Positions 1-11,919 of a stretch of 64,000 nucleotides of DNA are shown in pieces. The DNA comes from Pontederia crassipes. Taxonomy: Eukaryota; Streptophyta; Magnoliopsida; Commelinales; Pontederiaceae. The translations under genes and the position numbers were made by a program. The stretch lies in assembly GCA_030549335.1 (NCBI GenBank), contig CM060195.1:17601501-17665500 (forward strand). The letters run 5' to 3'. Under the pieces are notes generated by a model, which was not told where the DNA came from, did not search any database, and saw only the letters and a list, made by a program, of their open reading frames with translations. Position 1 is the stretch's first letter. The number at the start of each line of letters is the position of its first letter.

Positions 1-146
1 CAAGTGATGAATCGACCAATCAGAACACATTCAACAAACAAAGACAACATAATAAAATTGAAATCAACAATGAAATAATAAACACAAGGACAACAAAACA
101 CTAAACATAAGATAGAAGGTAAACAATTGCTGCTTGTCATAAACAT

Positions 147-147
<1 letters not shown>

Positions 148-177
<30 letters not shown>

Positions 178-243
178 AAGAAGAAGAAGAAGAAGAAGAA
201 GAAGAAGAAGAAGAAGAAGAAGAAGAAGAAGAAGAAGAAGAAG
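148..243 (+). repeat. (AAG)n microsatellite, about 32 units
   Basis: An uninterrupted AAG trinucleotide run, read as poly-Lys on this strand and poly-Ser on the other. The open frames across it come from the repeat itself and are not genes. Confidence 0.97.
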
Positions 244-672
244 GGGAGGTTGCCAACCTTCCCTTTAGCCTCCTCCTACAATGGGTTCGGGAATAAAGTG
301 TTGGAAGATTAAGAAGATTGGGAACTCCCTTTATGTATAACCTCATTATTTTATATCCTTAATGCTTGATGTCACTTGTCCACTCATTTAGTTATTTTCT
401 TGTCGTGTTGTGCTCACTTTTTGAATCAAAGGAATATACTTGTGATCCTTCCTTAGCTGCCTCTCTCTTAGTTGCCACATGTACAACTTCTCTGGCTACT
501 CTTTTGTATTCTTCTTCCCACTTTAAATATACCATATGCTTTAGCCAAAACCTTCTTTCCTTGGTTGCCTCTCTCTTAGTTGTACACTCCACTTCAAGCT
601 TTCCACATGTCCATTTGTTCATCCGCTTGTCCTCATCTTCCCATAAAAGTATTAGAGGAAGCTTCCATCTTT
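244..672. other. Unassigned sequence, possible LTR or promoter debris
   Basis: No gene recognised. Two related segments (near 450-485 and 550-585), both containing tgcctctctcttagttg, suggest a diverged internal duplication. On the minus strand a TATA-like stretch near 345-358 would suit an old LTR, but no termini were found. Open frames on both strands are short and match no family I know. Confidence 0.3.
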
Positions 673-961
673 CACTAATATGGTTTATAGCCACAAATCA
701 ATAACCACAACATGTTAGTTCGTGATAATAATCATATCTTATAGTCATGATTATTAATTTAATAAATATTGATGAATTTGTAGACATAAATGATTTATAT
801 CATGGTAATAATGGTTTAGTGATGGTTACGAAAATTTATTTTGTGGCAAATAATATAAGTAATTGGCACAATTTTGATTTTCATAATAAATAATTTTTAT
901 TTAACCTAATTTTATTTTCTTCCGGCATCCTATTCATCTTCTCTCGTCTTCAGGTCTTGAG

Positions 962-2005
962 TGAACTTTAGAAGTTGTGATCTCTCACACCAACTAAATA
1001 TTGTTCGAATCGTAGTTAAAATACTCTAGAGTCCACATTACCGCAAGTATATAGGTCGAGTAGGAACCAGAGTGTTGTAACCCCACTGAGATCCCATTAT
1101 ACCTCAAAAGGTGTCATGAATGCTAATAACAAGAAGGAAACAAAAAGAAATCAAAGAAATAAGGATCCTAATGAGATGAGAATTTCCTTATGGTGATTTG
1201 GTTACTACTCTGAATTGATCCCTGAATGTTGATTCTTGCCTTAACTCTTTCCACTCATCCCTCGATCTCTCTTGGAATGTCAGGATTAGCCGCTAGTGAA
1301 TAGATTAGGAACAATAATCAATTGATCTCTCAATCTGATTATCTCTCGATTCTTTCGAACATGTAAATTAAAATCCGAATAACGACATAAAGCCCAATCC
1401 AAGACAATCAAGACCATTGCGACTCTCGCCTCACAATGTAATAAGTTGGACCTTTCGGTCAGTTAGAAATAGAAGAGCTCATTAAAAGAATGCGATTGCA
1501 AATGGTTTCAAGTAAATACCATCCCTTCTCTCGAATAGGACAGAGTGTGAACAAATAGAAGATCTATCGATCTATAAAAATTAAATATGACTAAATCATT
1601 CACAATACTGTTCAAAACAAATTGAAAGTTGTATAATGGATACGACTATCGAAAAGGAATCAAACCACAGTAGTAACACAAATTACACCACAAGGAATAA
1701 AAGTTCTAGCCGAATATCGGCATAAGCAAAATAAAAGTCTTTTTCATTCTTTCTTCCTCAAACTCTAATTTCCTTCTTCTTTTTCCTTCCACCTTCTTCC
1801 TTCGTTCCGTCTCCCCTCTTTCCCCTATTCCTCCAACTTGGGTTTGATCTCCTGTTAGAATTCCAAATTCAAAAAGTAGTTAGTTCCCAGAGACTAGTTC
1901 AAAAAGGTCAGAAAATAACTCAATTTTTTTATAAATTAAATAGAGTTTTAATGCAAAGGTGGCAGATTTGATATTGATAATCATGAGTAAAATAAGAGAT
2001 GATCA
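962..2005 (-). repeat. 3' LTR of the outer Athila
   Basis: About 1.04 kb, matching 23281-24384 along its length with scattered substitutions and small indels. On the plus strand it runs from TGAACTTTAG to GATGATCA. The polypurine tract follows at about 2006-2022 (seen on the minus strand as cttgggagagtt). Confidence 0.92.
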
Positions 2006-2627
2006 AACTCTCCCAAGCTTAGATGTTTGATTGTCCTCAAGCAATGTTCAAGGCAAAACTTTCCATTTCCACCCTATTTTGCTAACTACTTTTCTTCGCA
2101 TTCAGATTGTACATTCACTACTCAAGTGTCTCTCCGCTTTTCCAAATGACACAGCTTAGTGAAAGTGTGTACATGCAAGTCATTTTTAAATTCCTCCAAA
2201 TTCAGCTCTGAAGAGAAAGTAAAACACAATTGCCTTAAAATAAAAATATCAAGGCTGAATCCACAAATGCAGTACGTTCATCGTCCTGCACTTTTACTAA
2301 TTGCATTTCCTTTTCATTGAGCCAGTACTCATGTGATTATCCATAGTGCACTAGGTGGTCTATGTAGCGAGTTTTTGTTCGATGGATCCAGGGTAGTTGC
2401 CCTTAGGTTGTGAGGCATGAACCCCTACGGATCTAATCGCCCAAACTCACATAGGTTCCAGAATACACACTTTTTGTATCTTCCGGGCTCTACAAGCCCT
2501 CCTTTCTTTGTATTGATTTCACTTATTTACACTTTCGCTAAGCTTAACTGCACCGGAGCATTCAACAAAGATATAATTATTGACAAGCTTAACATAAAAA
2601 TAAAGAGATTGAGCATGAATAGGATTA
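2006..2627 (-). other. 3' internal untranslated part of the Athila
   Basis: Non-coding. It is related to 15283-15960 in the second Athila-like element: both have a block reading gtcctcaagcaatg close to the polypurine tract and a second block containing cccttaggt followed by ggatctaatc. This common 3' segment suggests the two elements are relatives. No gene is seen. Confidence 0.7.
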
Positions 2628-3295
2628 TGATAAGAACCACGAAATGCTGACAACTACAGCCGACGATAGAAGAATCTTCTGGCAAAGTTGGATGATCAAG
2701 ATAATATTGTGGATCTCAGACATAAGAAAATTGAAGATAATCAAGAATGTTTGGCAAGATCGAGTTAGATCAGATCCAACTTCTTAATGTGTTACAAATT
2801 GAGCCGCATGAAGAGCCAACAAAAATTGGGCCAAATAAATCATGGTTGAACCATATTTATTTGGAATTTTCGGAATTAATTATACATGAAAATTCTGCTG
2901 AGATTTGTAAGAGAAAATTGAGTTTATTATTTTACTAAATTAGTTAGGTTACTTGTGGGCTAAGTTATGGTATTTTCTTTCAGCCCAAATTATGTTTCTA
3001 GGACCTATAAATACTGGAACTCATTGTTATTTCAGACATCTTTGAATCTATTGAATTATGGCTTAATTGCTTTGTTGTGAGGGAACTCCTGCAACCCGTT
3101 CTTCGAGAACTTCAGCCATTAATTACAAGGTTGGCTATCTTGTGATTAAATCCAACTATATATAATATCGATTGCATGATTCATTGTAATCTTGAGGTTG
3201 ATATTCCGTTGCCTTGAAAATTCATTTGATCTCGTTTCTTTGATTATCATATATTGTTCCGGTCACTCAAGGCATTGTTCTTGAGCATCGTATCA
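2628..3295 (+). repeat. Solo LTR of the gag-only gypsy family
   Basis: This 668-bp segment matches the 692-bp LTRs at 6379-7070 and 10874-11565, in the opposite orientation. It starts TGATAAGAACC and ends CGTATCA. No primer site, polypurine tract or coding sequence accompanies it, so it is a solo LTR left by recombination. Target duplications are not visible, which fits age. It sits in the 3' untranslated part of the Athila. Confidence 0.85.
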
Positions 3296-3990
3296 GTTGT
3301 CAAGCATATAAGACTTCACTTAGCAACTTTCTTCAAGCCATGACCCAACACTTAAAGCAATGAATAGTAATCATGAAATGCTTCAGGTTTCATAAGTTTA
3401 ATTAGCAGGGTGTCCTTGAACATGACTTAAAAAGAAGCAAAGGGTCAAAAATTATAGTGGAGTGAAAACATCTCCTACTTCTCAAATATCAATAAAAAAT
3501 TTGATGTTTGAGGGGCTGAATTTTCATAAAAGGGTCAAATTAGTGTAAAGAGATATATGTTCATGCATCCTAGCAAATCAAATTTCATAACTCTGAGTGG
3601 TTGGCAGACAACAATAAGTAAAGAGGAAGGAGTAGAAATGTACCATGTTGCCCTGGGCAGTGTCGATCATGCCAGGAAGAGGGATCTTGTGGTCATGGTG
3701 CAAGCTCCAGCAGTCAGTCAGTGACTTGTTGTATGTCACTGAGAGTAGTGAGGACCAAATTATGCACCGCTTTTATGTCTTGAATTTTATTGACATTGGC
3801 GAAGCCCTGATGTTCCAAGTTATTGAGCCGGTCTTTCAATGCATGAATGTCTTCTTGGTTGCGGGTGTTGGCTTCTACTAGCTTAGTCACCTGCTCTAGA
3901 ATAAGGTTTATTTTATCAAATAGGGTGAGTGGTATAAGGCGGGGAGTATTGGTGCTGAGAAGGAGGAAGAGACGACAACTACTCGAGGAA
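3296..3990 (-). other. Athila 3' untranslated sequence
   Basis: No coding region is recognised. 3300-3560 shares blocks such as ttaattagcaggrtgtccttga with 16000-16110 in the second Athila-like element, confirming it is element-internal. 3640-3990 is open in several frames without a recognisable protein. Confidence 0.55.
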
Positions 3991-4894
3991 TTACTCGAGT
4001 GGTTCTTGGAGCATGAGGAGCTCGTGGGGGTTGAACAAATTCAAAAAGGAATGGAGGGAGTGATGGGATTGGTCTTGGGATTTGGATGAGGTTGTCCATC
4101 CACCAATTCTTACCCTCCAGGATCCTGTCTTCTGAAGGGCAGGCAATGAGATGGGCTCAGTAGAGTCGGCCTGTTGCCAGAGGTGTTGGCCTTCAATTGT
4201 GACAAGGACTCCTTCTTGTCTTAGGAAGTTTAAGTCGAGGTTGTTGGACGGTACATGGTTGGTGTCTCTAAGGAATAGGAAATGTTCGAAAATCACTGAG
4301 ATGTAATTGCCGCACAGAACTAGGCTACATTCGCGGGTTGACTCTTTGAGCAAAGTCTGCATAAGAAAAGAACCGAGGTTCATCTCTGTGTTCGTCAATA
4401 GACAACATAAGATGAAAAGTTTGTTGATCAAAATTTGGTCCATATCATTTCCATTGGGACATACAAGAATCGTGTTGGTGAACAAAATGTGCAAGTACCT
4501 AAAAATAGGATTTTTAAGCTTGTGGCCTACAAGCTGGAAAGGATCATTGGCACGTATCTTCGTCAACTGGTACCAAAAGTCAAAAAATAGGAAAATTGAG
4601 AGGAGGGGTCCTGTGGCTAAAGTTAGGGAGATTGAAAAGACGATTAAGGGTATGGAGACTCAATGAGAAATTCTTGTTGAAAAGGAGGAAGTCGATGTGA
4701 TTGGGCACGTCATCATCATCACGGTGCACACATGTCACAGTTCTGATGAACTCGGTGGCTACCTCTTCATAGAGATTCCAGCGCTTCATGAAGAAAGGCA
4801 TAAAACACACCCAATGTAATAAAGTTCGGACATCATCGAAAAACCCGAGAGTTTCGAGGGTAGAGAGATCGAGGAGCCTGGTGGAGTTATACAA
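3991..4894 (-). pseudogene. Athila envelope-like region (ATHILA ORF-1 family)
   Basis: Two minus-strand frames, at 4580-4894 and 3991-4566, show the pattern of the plant ATHILA ORF family (PF03078). The first has a segment with LGFFDDVRTLL, an EFIRTV motif and LHTLNRLFNLP. The second has NPIFRYLHILFTNT followed by a hydrophobic stretch. In intact Athila elements this region follows integrase and is regarded as an envelope-like gene of unproven function. Position and strand agree with that here. The region is broken and not functional. Confidence 0.75.
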
Positions 4895-5628
4895 TGGTTG
4901 TTTTCTAGACTCAGCATGTCATTGCTATCTTCTGGTTTTCTGACTCTCTAGGGTTGCCACAGGAGACGTCAGGGCATAGGCGATGTCGGATGGACTCTGA
5001 GGAACTATCAGTGTCAGAGTCAGAAGATGACTGCGCACACTTCATTGTCTTTGGTCGGCTTTCGTAGAGAAAAGGTGGGGAATGATCGTCGGTTAAGGGG
5101 AAGATTGCAAGTGGGACAAATTTTGTGGGTAGAGGGGTTGATGAGTGGAAGAGTTGGGAGGTATAGGAGATTGTGGGGAGGTGGGAATTCGAGGCATTGC
5201 CGACTTAGGCGTGTAAAGGTGGGCAAGTTGGTCAATTGAGTAGGTATGATCATGGATCCTGTTGGAATTCTCAACCAAATCTATGTAGTGCACTTTTCAG
5301 GTTGTTTTAAGAGTTTTGAGGCTCATGTGAATGTTGACGTGGCTGATAACAGTTTATTCGGTTGGGTTGCCTCCTAGTAGCGCCTTTTTTTAGGGTTGTT
5401 GGCTCGACATGGTGCCTGTTTGAACTCTTTGCTGCCGGGGTTGTAGCATTTCAGTCTGTCTGTTAACTTTAAAAAAATTTTACTCATTTTTTATGTCCAT
5501 GGTTCCATGAGGATAAACTTTCTCGCCCAGACCACCTTGTCCGAAGCTTTCCCGAAAAAAGATGTAGGCGGGAATTGAGTAGTAAAACCTGATCACCTTC
5601 TTTAAAATTCTTCTGTAATAGGTGATTG
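4895..5628 (-). other. Spacer between integrase and envelope-like region of Athila
   Basis: Element-internal sequence with short open frames on both strands and no recognisable domain. The minus strand next to integrase may still hold diverged C-terminal pol sequence. Confidence 0.45.
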
Positions 5629-6378
5629 TCATGCCATTTCCTTGTTCGTTCTTTGTATGCATCTAACAAAGTTCATCCAACTCGTTGAGCTGTAACAATC
5701 GTTTATTGATAGCTGCTTGGAAATCATAGTTGAGTGTTTTGATTGCCCAAAATTCTTTATTCTCCAACTCCAACAGTAGATGGTAGTGTTTGTCATAGAT
5801 GGGGTCGTTCCAATTGGAGTTTTGTATGCGGTGCGATACGTCCATATTGCTTCATTGATTTTCTTGCTCCAATCTTTTCTTGTTACAGAGATCGTCTTCT
5901 TCAAGATCATTTTGATTTCTCTGTTGGAGACTTCAGCTTGCCCATTGGTCTGTGGGTTATACACAGTGGAAACTCTATGCTTGACTCCGTATTTGATCAG
6001 CAAGTTTTCAAAACTTCTTTTGATGAAATGTGAACCTCCATCACTGATGACTAATCTAGGTACTCTAGATCTTAGGAATATGATGTCCTTAAAGAGTCTG
6101 GTGATGGATTTTGAATCTGTTGCGAATATAGGGATTGCTTCGATCCATTTTGAAATGTCTATTTCTAAGAGTATGAATTTGTAGTCAAACGAGGAGGGTA
6201 ATGGACCCATATAATCGACTCCCCACACATCGAAGATTTCTACCTCTAATATCGTTTGTTGAGGTGCTTCATTTCTTCGGCCTATTGTTCCTGTCCTTTG
6301 ACAAGCATCACAAGATTTTACGAAATTGATTGCATCCTTGAATAAAGTTGGCCAATAGAAACATGTTTGGAGGACCTT
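5629..6378 (-). pseudogene. Athila integrase, distal part
   Basis: Minus-strand frame with integrase features: a zinc-binding HHCC region remnant (FVKSCDACQRTG), then DVWGVDYMGPLP and the catalytic core motifs WIEAIP, LVISDGGSHF and YNPQTNGQAE. This places it in the rve family. The gag-only gypsy element (6379-11565) is inserted in this gene and separates it from the proximal part at 11566-11834. Fossil, inactive. Confidence 0.9.
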
Positions 6379-7070
6379 TGATACGATACTCAAGAACAAT
6401 GCCTTGAATGACCGGAACAATATATGATAATAAAGAGAAACGAGAACAAACGAATTGTCAAAGCAGCGGAATATGAACCTCAAGATTACAATGAACCAAG
6501 CAAATGATATTATTAATAGATGGATTTAGTAACAAGATAGCCAACCTTGTAATTAACGGCGGAAGTTCCCGAAGAACGAGTTGTAGGAGTTCCCTCACAG
6601 CAAAAGCAATTAAGCCAAAATATTCATAGATTCAAAGATGTCTAAAATAACAATGAATAACAGTATTTATATGCCCTAGAAACAGAATTTGGCCTGAAAG
6701 AAAATAGCCTAACTTAGCCCACAAGTGACCTAACTAATTTAGAAAAATAACAAACTCAATTTTTGTTTCTATCCTCATCAGCATTTTCCATATCTAATTA
6801 ATTTCGAAAATTCCAAATAAATATAGTTAAACCATGTTTTATTTGGTCCAAATTATGTTGACTCTTCATGCGACCCAAATTGTAGCACATTGAGAAGTTG
6901 GATCTGATGCAACTTGATATTGTAATTTGATCAGTTGTAAATCACAGGTATTCTTGATTATCTTCAATTGTCTTATGTCTGAGATCCACAACATTATCTT
7001 GATCATCCAACTTTGCTAGAAGATTCTTCTATCACCGACTACAATTGTAAGTATTTCCTGGTTCATATCA
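6379..7070 (-). repeat. 3' LTR of gag-only gypsy element
   Basis: 692 bp, same length as the partner LTR at 10874-11565, with TG...CA ends. The adjacent polypurine tract is part of a ~70-bp tandem duplication (about 7061-7200). Confidence 0.93.
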
Positions 7071-7322
7071 TTCCCCTCCTCTTCAAAAGGATTCGTCCTC
7101 GAATATGCATTCACAATAAGGAGAGTATATTTAGGTTCATATCATTTCCCTCCTTTTCAAAGGATTCATCCTCGAATATACATTCCCAATAAGGAGAATA
7201 TAACCTATCACAATTTATAAATAATTTAGGACAAGCATAATGAAGATATTTATACTTCCCTTTCATTTGTCAAATGACCTGTATGATGTATATCTATCAG
7301 GATTGCAAGTATGATTCCTCAA

Positions 7323-8342
7323 TTATACCATCATGTTATGATTCTGCAAGTGTAAAGCAAGAACAAGATAAGTAATATGAAAAGTAGTGTAACTCTCATA
7401 CTCACCTGGATGAAATATTTTATGCCCATGAGACAATGGTATTTGAAGAAACAAATCACGAAACTTTGGGGACCTTCCTTTCCGCATAAGAATCCTGTCT
7501 AATAAATTGTGCAATACATTCCAAAGAATTAGAAATCTAATATGGAGATTGTCAAGTGATTCCAAGATAAAAACTTTAGTTCCCACAAAATAAAATGAAT
7601 CCTTAACATCTGAAAGTGAAATATTGTAAGATTCATATCCAAGCAAATAACTTGGCTCATTCAAGTAATCATGCAAATCCCTACAACTATTCAAAACGTG
7701 ATTGTTATAAATAAAAATATCTTCATAGAAGTTACTGTCAAATCTTTGATGAAAATTGCACAGAAGTCAAACTAATGCACATGCCAATGATTTTTGAAAA
7801 TGACATGGAAGACTATAACAATCATCAAAATAAATGATTTTAGTTGAGCACAAGGTTTGATTTAAGGAAATGAATAAGACTTTGGGCTCACCAGAAAATT
7901 TAGAAATCATAATCAACAATTCAAAAGTGTTCAGAACTAAAAAATATTCATTCCAAAATTTCAACATATGGCTCAAACAAAGTGTATCAGCACTCAAGGA
8001 ATAACATGGTGGAATAGAAAATTCAGATATAATGTTTGCATGCCATTCAATACTTCTCTCAATTAAGACCTACAACTTAGTCACATCAAACAAATATAAA
8101 GTTTCAAATGTGAGAGATGGACCTTTCAAACTAGTCCTGACAAAATCAATACATCTTTTAAATTCTTGTTTGATAGAATTTGTATCTTCATATACTCCAC
8201 TCCTACATATCTGCATGGACAAATCAGAACCAAAAGACAAGAGATGATTCGTGTTAGGAGAAAAATTACTGAACTTTCTTTCTTTTGCCTTAACACTCAA
8301 GTCTTTTTGCTCATGTTTCTCTGGAGTGGCCTTTCTAAACAC
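7323..8342 (-). pseudogene. Family-specific open region in place of pol
   Basis: Minus-strand frames at 8070-8342, 7767-7997 and 7323-7694 correspond in order and sequence to frames at 31098-31958 in the older relative. Both copies share motifs such as KSGVxxxTxSI, GPSL/RPSL, SADTLxxSHM and ISKFSxEPxxLFISLNQ. I do not recognise the family; it is not reverse transcriptase, RNase H or integrase. It occupies the position where pol would lie. Whether it was ever a protein is uncertain, though retained similarity at protein level across two diverged copies argues for it. Confidence 0.5.
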
Positions 8343-9211
8343 TCAAGATCCAATCTTCTCTCATTCTCACAACTCTCATAATACTCAGCATCTAAATGTT
8401 GCATCTCAATGCTTTCAGAAAGTGGCCTTTCTAAGCACTCAAAAGTTGTGTGGCTATCACTTTTATCACTCAAGTTGTGACACTCATATTTTTCATCTTT
8501 GTCTTCCTCGCAACTCTCAGAATTGATTGGAGTTGCTGTACAATCAGCTTCATCTTTATTCAAGTGATGTTGTGCAACCAAAATTTTCCCAATTTCTTCA
8601 ATTTCTTTCCCATTTTCTTCTCCAGAGGAAGTTGCACTCTTTTGTGACAACACTTCTTCAGATGCAATAACACCATTGTCCATTATGTCCATAGCACATT
8701 TATTTGGACATTGTGAAGTAATGTGACCTGAACCAAGACAATGAAAATATTTAATGTCTTGAGTTCTTTGTGAACTGTTAGAGGCAATACCTTTATCCTT
8801 TGAGTTGAAATTTTCAACTTTGTTTTTCTCCTCAAATTTTTGAGTTGGCTTAACAACTGGCTTAGAATTTGCACTCCATTTTGATTTCCAAACAGAAGTT
8901 GAAGTTTCAGATTTGGTATGGGGACGAATATCTTTCTTCAATTGCTTCTCAACTTTGATAGCCTTATGTAAAACTTCATCCAACTCCAAATACTCTTGCA
9001 ATTCCACAGCTCTAGATATCTCTCGATTCAGCCCACATATGAATCTTGCAATTGTGTCTTCAGGATCCTCATTTATGTTGGCATGGATAAGTGTCATTTT
9101 CATCTCTTTATAGTACTCCTCAATAGTCTTTGATCCCTGTCTCATAGTTTGCAATTTCATAAGTAAGTCACAACAATATGATGGAGGAACACTCCTCAAT
9201 ATGGTTTTCAT
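8297..9211 (-). pseudogene. Gypsy gag with zinc knuckle
   Basis: A 304-residue minus-strand frame. The N-terminal part carries the retrotransposon gag core (SKTIEEYYKEM, ARFICGLNREI, VELQEYLELDEVLHKAIKVE) and the middle a CX2CX4HX4C knuckle (CFHCLGSGHITSQC). The C-terminal third is acidic with internally repeated FECLERPL and LECLERPL. More N-terminal gag sequence (PIFQGKSDPDAYIEWEQRV) lies upstream at 9339-9524. The gag is broken but well preserved. Confidence 0.85.
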
Positions 9212-9802
9212 CTCATCCTAATTTTCAATTGGAGGTTCGCTATTTCTGCGCCCATTAATGGTTAATTGATTCCACCAAGTAATAGTATAATCAGCAAAAG
9301 ATATAATAGCAAGTTTAAATTTTTTCTCAGCAGAATAATTATGACGATGAAATATACTTTCTACCCTTTGTTACCCTTTGTTCCCATTCAATATAGGCAT
9401 CAGGATCACTTTTACCTTGAAAGATAGGGAGAGATAATTTAAGTGAACCTGTGTCTGGACCTGTGTTTGGACCAGTAGCATCTCTATCCCTTTCTTCCTC
9501 CAATCTGAACACTGTCTTCTCCAATTTATAACAAAGGCTTCATCATCTTCCTCTTTCATCTCTCCATCAATAAGAGCATGGTGTCTTCAGCGATCGCTTC
9601 TTTGGTTTGGTTGTATAACCTATTGTAGTTGTGCAATTTGATCCTTCTGGACATCTACATCGTGAAGTTCAGTAATCATGTTTCCAAGATTCTGAAAATG
9701 TCGCGTCATGACTTCCATCATCCTCGTCGGATCAATTTCTTCATTTGTAGGATTAATCTCTTTGTCCTTTCCTATTGTCATTGTAAGAAATTTCTGCAGC
9801 AA

Positions 9803-10873
9803 AAATTAATGGTAAAAGCAACCTCACTACCTCACGTGGTGACATTCGTATTTTACCTCAAAATTATTTGGCTTTTTCTTGAATTGTACTCATCACTCAG
9901 CCTTTTTTTCTCTCTTGAACCCTCCAACAAGTTCTAGGAGAACTAATGCAAGTCAATACAAAGGCAATGCGTGATTGAATCAATCTGATTTATTAATATG
10001 ATTGCAAGATCAAAAGAATACTTGAAGTTGATTTTAGAATAAATATCAGAAAAAAAAAGATTGCCAAATAAGGATAGGATATGTAATGAATTGATTTGGA
10101 ATAGAAATCAAGAAAATGTTGTCAAGTAAGGACAGATATCAAAAAATTCATAATTGGAATGAAATAAAAAATCACCCTTCCTTGAGTCAAATTGTTCTAT
10201 TCTCAAAATTTCTTTGCACTTTTCTCCAGAAATAATCCTTCCTTTTTTTCTTCTCTCCTCTTTCTTTTGAATACTTTTTTTGGATTTTTTTCATGTTCTT
10301 CTCTTTCCTCCTTTCTTGCACTTTCCTTTTCAGTCCTTTTTCTATTTTTGGAATTTTGTTTTCGAATTTTTTTCCAAAAATTTTCTTTCTTGTCTTCCCT
10401 TCTCCTTTCTTGCACTTTCCTTTTCAGTGTTTTTTTTTCAATTTTCGAAAATTTTTTTTGAAACTGCAGCAAAACTTGAGAACAAATAAGGATGACGGCT
10501 AAGGTTTCAAAAACAAATAACCAGATTTTTGTGGTTTTTTTCAAAACTGCATTAGATTTTGAAGAATAGATGACAGCTAGGGTTTGAAGAACAAAAGAAA
10601 GCAAATAAGGAAAACGACTAGGATTTCAAGAACTAACAAAATAGATTTTTTTGTGTTATTTTTTTTCAAAACTGCACTAGATTTTGAAGAATAGATGATG
10701 ACAGTTAGGGTTTGAAGAACAAAAGAAAGCAAATAAGAAAGACGGCGAGGATTTGAAGAACTAATAAAACAGATTTTTTGTGGTGTTATTCTTTTTCATA
10801 CTGAAATAGGGGAGCAACAAAATAATAGAAGATAACTAGAAAATCGAATTGAAAAAGCGGCTCTGATACCAAC
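9803..10873 (-). other. Leader of gag-only gypsy element
   Basis: Untranslated region between gag and the primer site, low in complexity on the plus strand (T-rich and C-rich 10190-10460). A segment containing aactgca and ttagattttgaagaatagatga recurs about three times at 10470-10790 with a period near 120-130 bp, a diverged tandem repeat. No gene is seen. Confidence 0.6.
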
Positions 10874-11565
10874 TGATATGATACTCAAGAATAATGCCTT
10901 GAATGACTGGAACAATATATGATAATAAAGAGAAACGAGAACAAACGAATTTTCAAGGCAGCGGAATATGAATCTCAAGATTACAATGAACCAAGCAATC
11001 TATATTATAAATAGATGGATTTAGTAACAAGATAGCCAACCTTGTAATTAATGGCGGAAGTTCCCGAAGAACGGGTTGCAGGAGTTTCCTCACAGCAAAA
11101 GCAATTAAACCAAAATATTCACAGATTCAAAGATGTCTAAAATAACAAAGAGTAGCAGTATTTATATGCCCTAGAAATAGAATTTGGCCTGAAAGAAAAT
11201 AGCCTAACTTAGCCCACAAGTGACCTAACTAATTTAGAAAAATAACAAACTCAAATTTTGTTTCAATCCTCATCAACATTTTCCATATCTAATTAATTCC
11301 GAAAATTCCAAATAAATATAGTTAAACCATGATTTATTTGGTCCAAATTATGTTGACTCTTCATGCGGCCTAAATTGTAGCACATTGAGAAGTTGGATCT
11401 GATGCATCTTGATATTGTAATTTGATCAATTGTAAATCACAGGTATTCTTGATAATCTTTAATTGTCTTATGTCTAAGATCCACAACATTATCCTGATCA
11501 TCCAACTTTGCTAGAAGATTTTTCTATCGCCGACTCCAATTGTAAGTATTTCTTGGTTCATATCA
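10874..11565 (-). repeat. 5' LTR of gag-only gypsy element
   Basis: 692 bp with TG...CA ends. The initiator-Met primer site follows immediately on the minus strand with a single spacer base. Confidence 0.93.
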
Positions 11566-11834
11566 ACCTTGGAGGCTATCTTCTGATGTCCTTCATGACC
11601 ACCATAGGGAGATGAGTGACGTTCCATTGCAGATTTCTCTTTTTCTAGAATGCATCTTTGATACATTCTATTAACACACTTTTTAAAAAGGAATGGCTCA
11701 TTCCAAAAATAATGCTTAATGTTGGAGAAGAATTTCTTCTTTTGTTGATAGGAGAGATCTGGTCGTAGGATTCCTGAACCTAAGTAGTTGTCATCTGTGA
11801 ACCATGGGAGCTTTTCAGCTTTGATTGAGAACAA
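11566..11834 (-). pseudogene. Athila integrase, proximal part
   Basis: The minus-strand frame begins with the region just upstream of integrase, including the motif KKKFFSNIKHYFW, as in Athila pol. It is cut at 11566 by the nested gypsy element. Fossil. Confidence 0.75.
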
Positions 11835-11919
11835 ATGGTCATCCGGGAAGGAATTATTTATGAATTGATATTCCTCGAGATCATTCTTCTATTCTGATAG
11901 CTGAAGTCGGGAGAGATGA

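Larger units (their letters stand above)
6379..11565 (-). mobile_element. Gag-only (TR-GAG-like) Ty3/gypsy LTR element nested in Athila integrase
   Basis: A complete insertion by structure: 692-bp LTRs (6379-7070 and 10874-11565), perfect 5-bp target duplication ACCTT (6374-6378 and 11566-11570), a primer-binding site for initiator Met-tRNA (tggtatcagagcc on the minus strand, 10860-10872) and a purine tract beside the 3' LTR. The internal 3.8 kb carries a gypsy gag with a zinc knuckle and a further open region of unknown function, but no recognisable protease, reverse transcriptase or integrase, so it must be non-autonomous. LTRs differ by roughly 4-6 percent by eye. The gag has a few breaks; the termini look whole. 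Confidence 0.92.

Noticed and set aside
127-346. Poly-Lys and poly-Ser open frames
   Set aside because: Direct translation of the AAG microsatellite.
10192-10604. Phe/Ser-rich and Lys/Glu-rich frames
   Set aside because: Low-complexity T/C-rich leader of the gypsy element.
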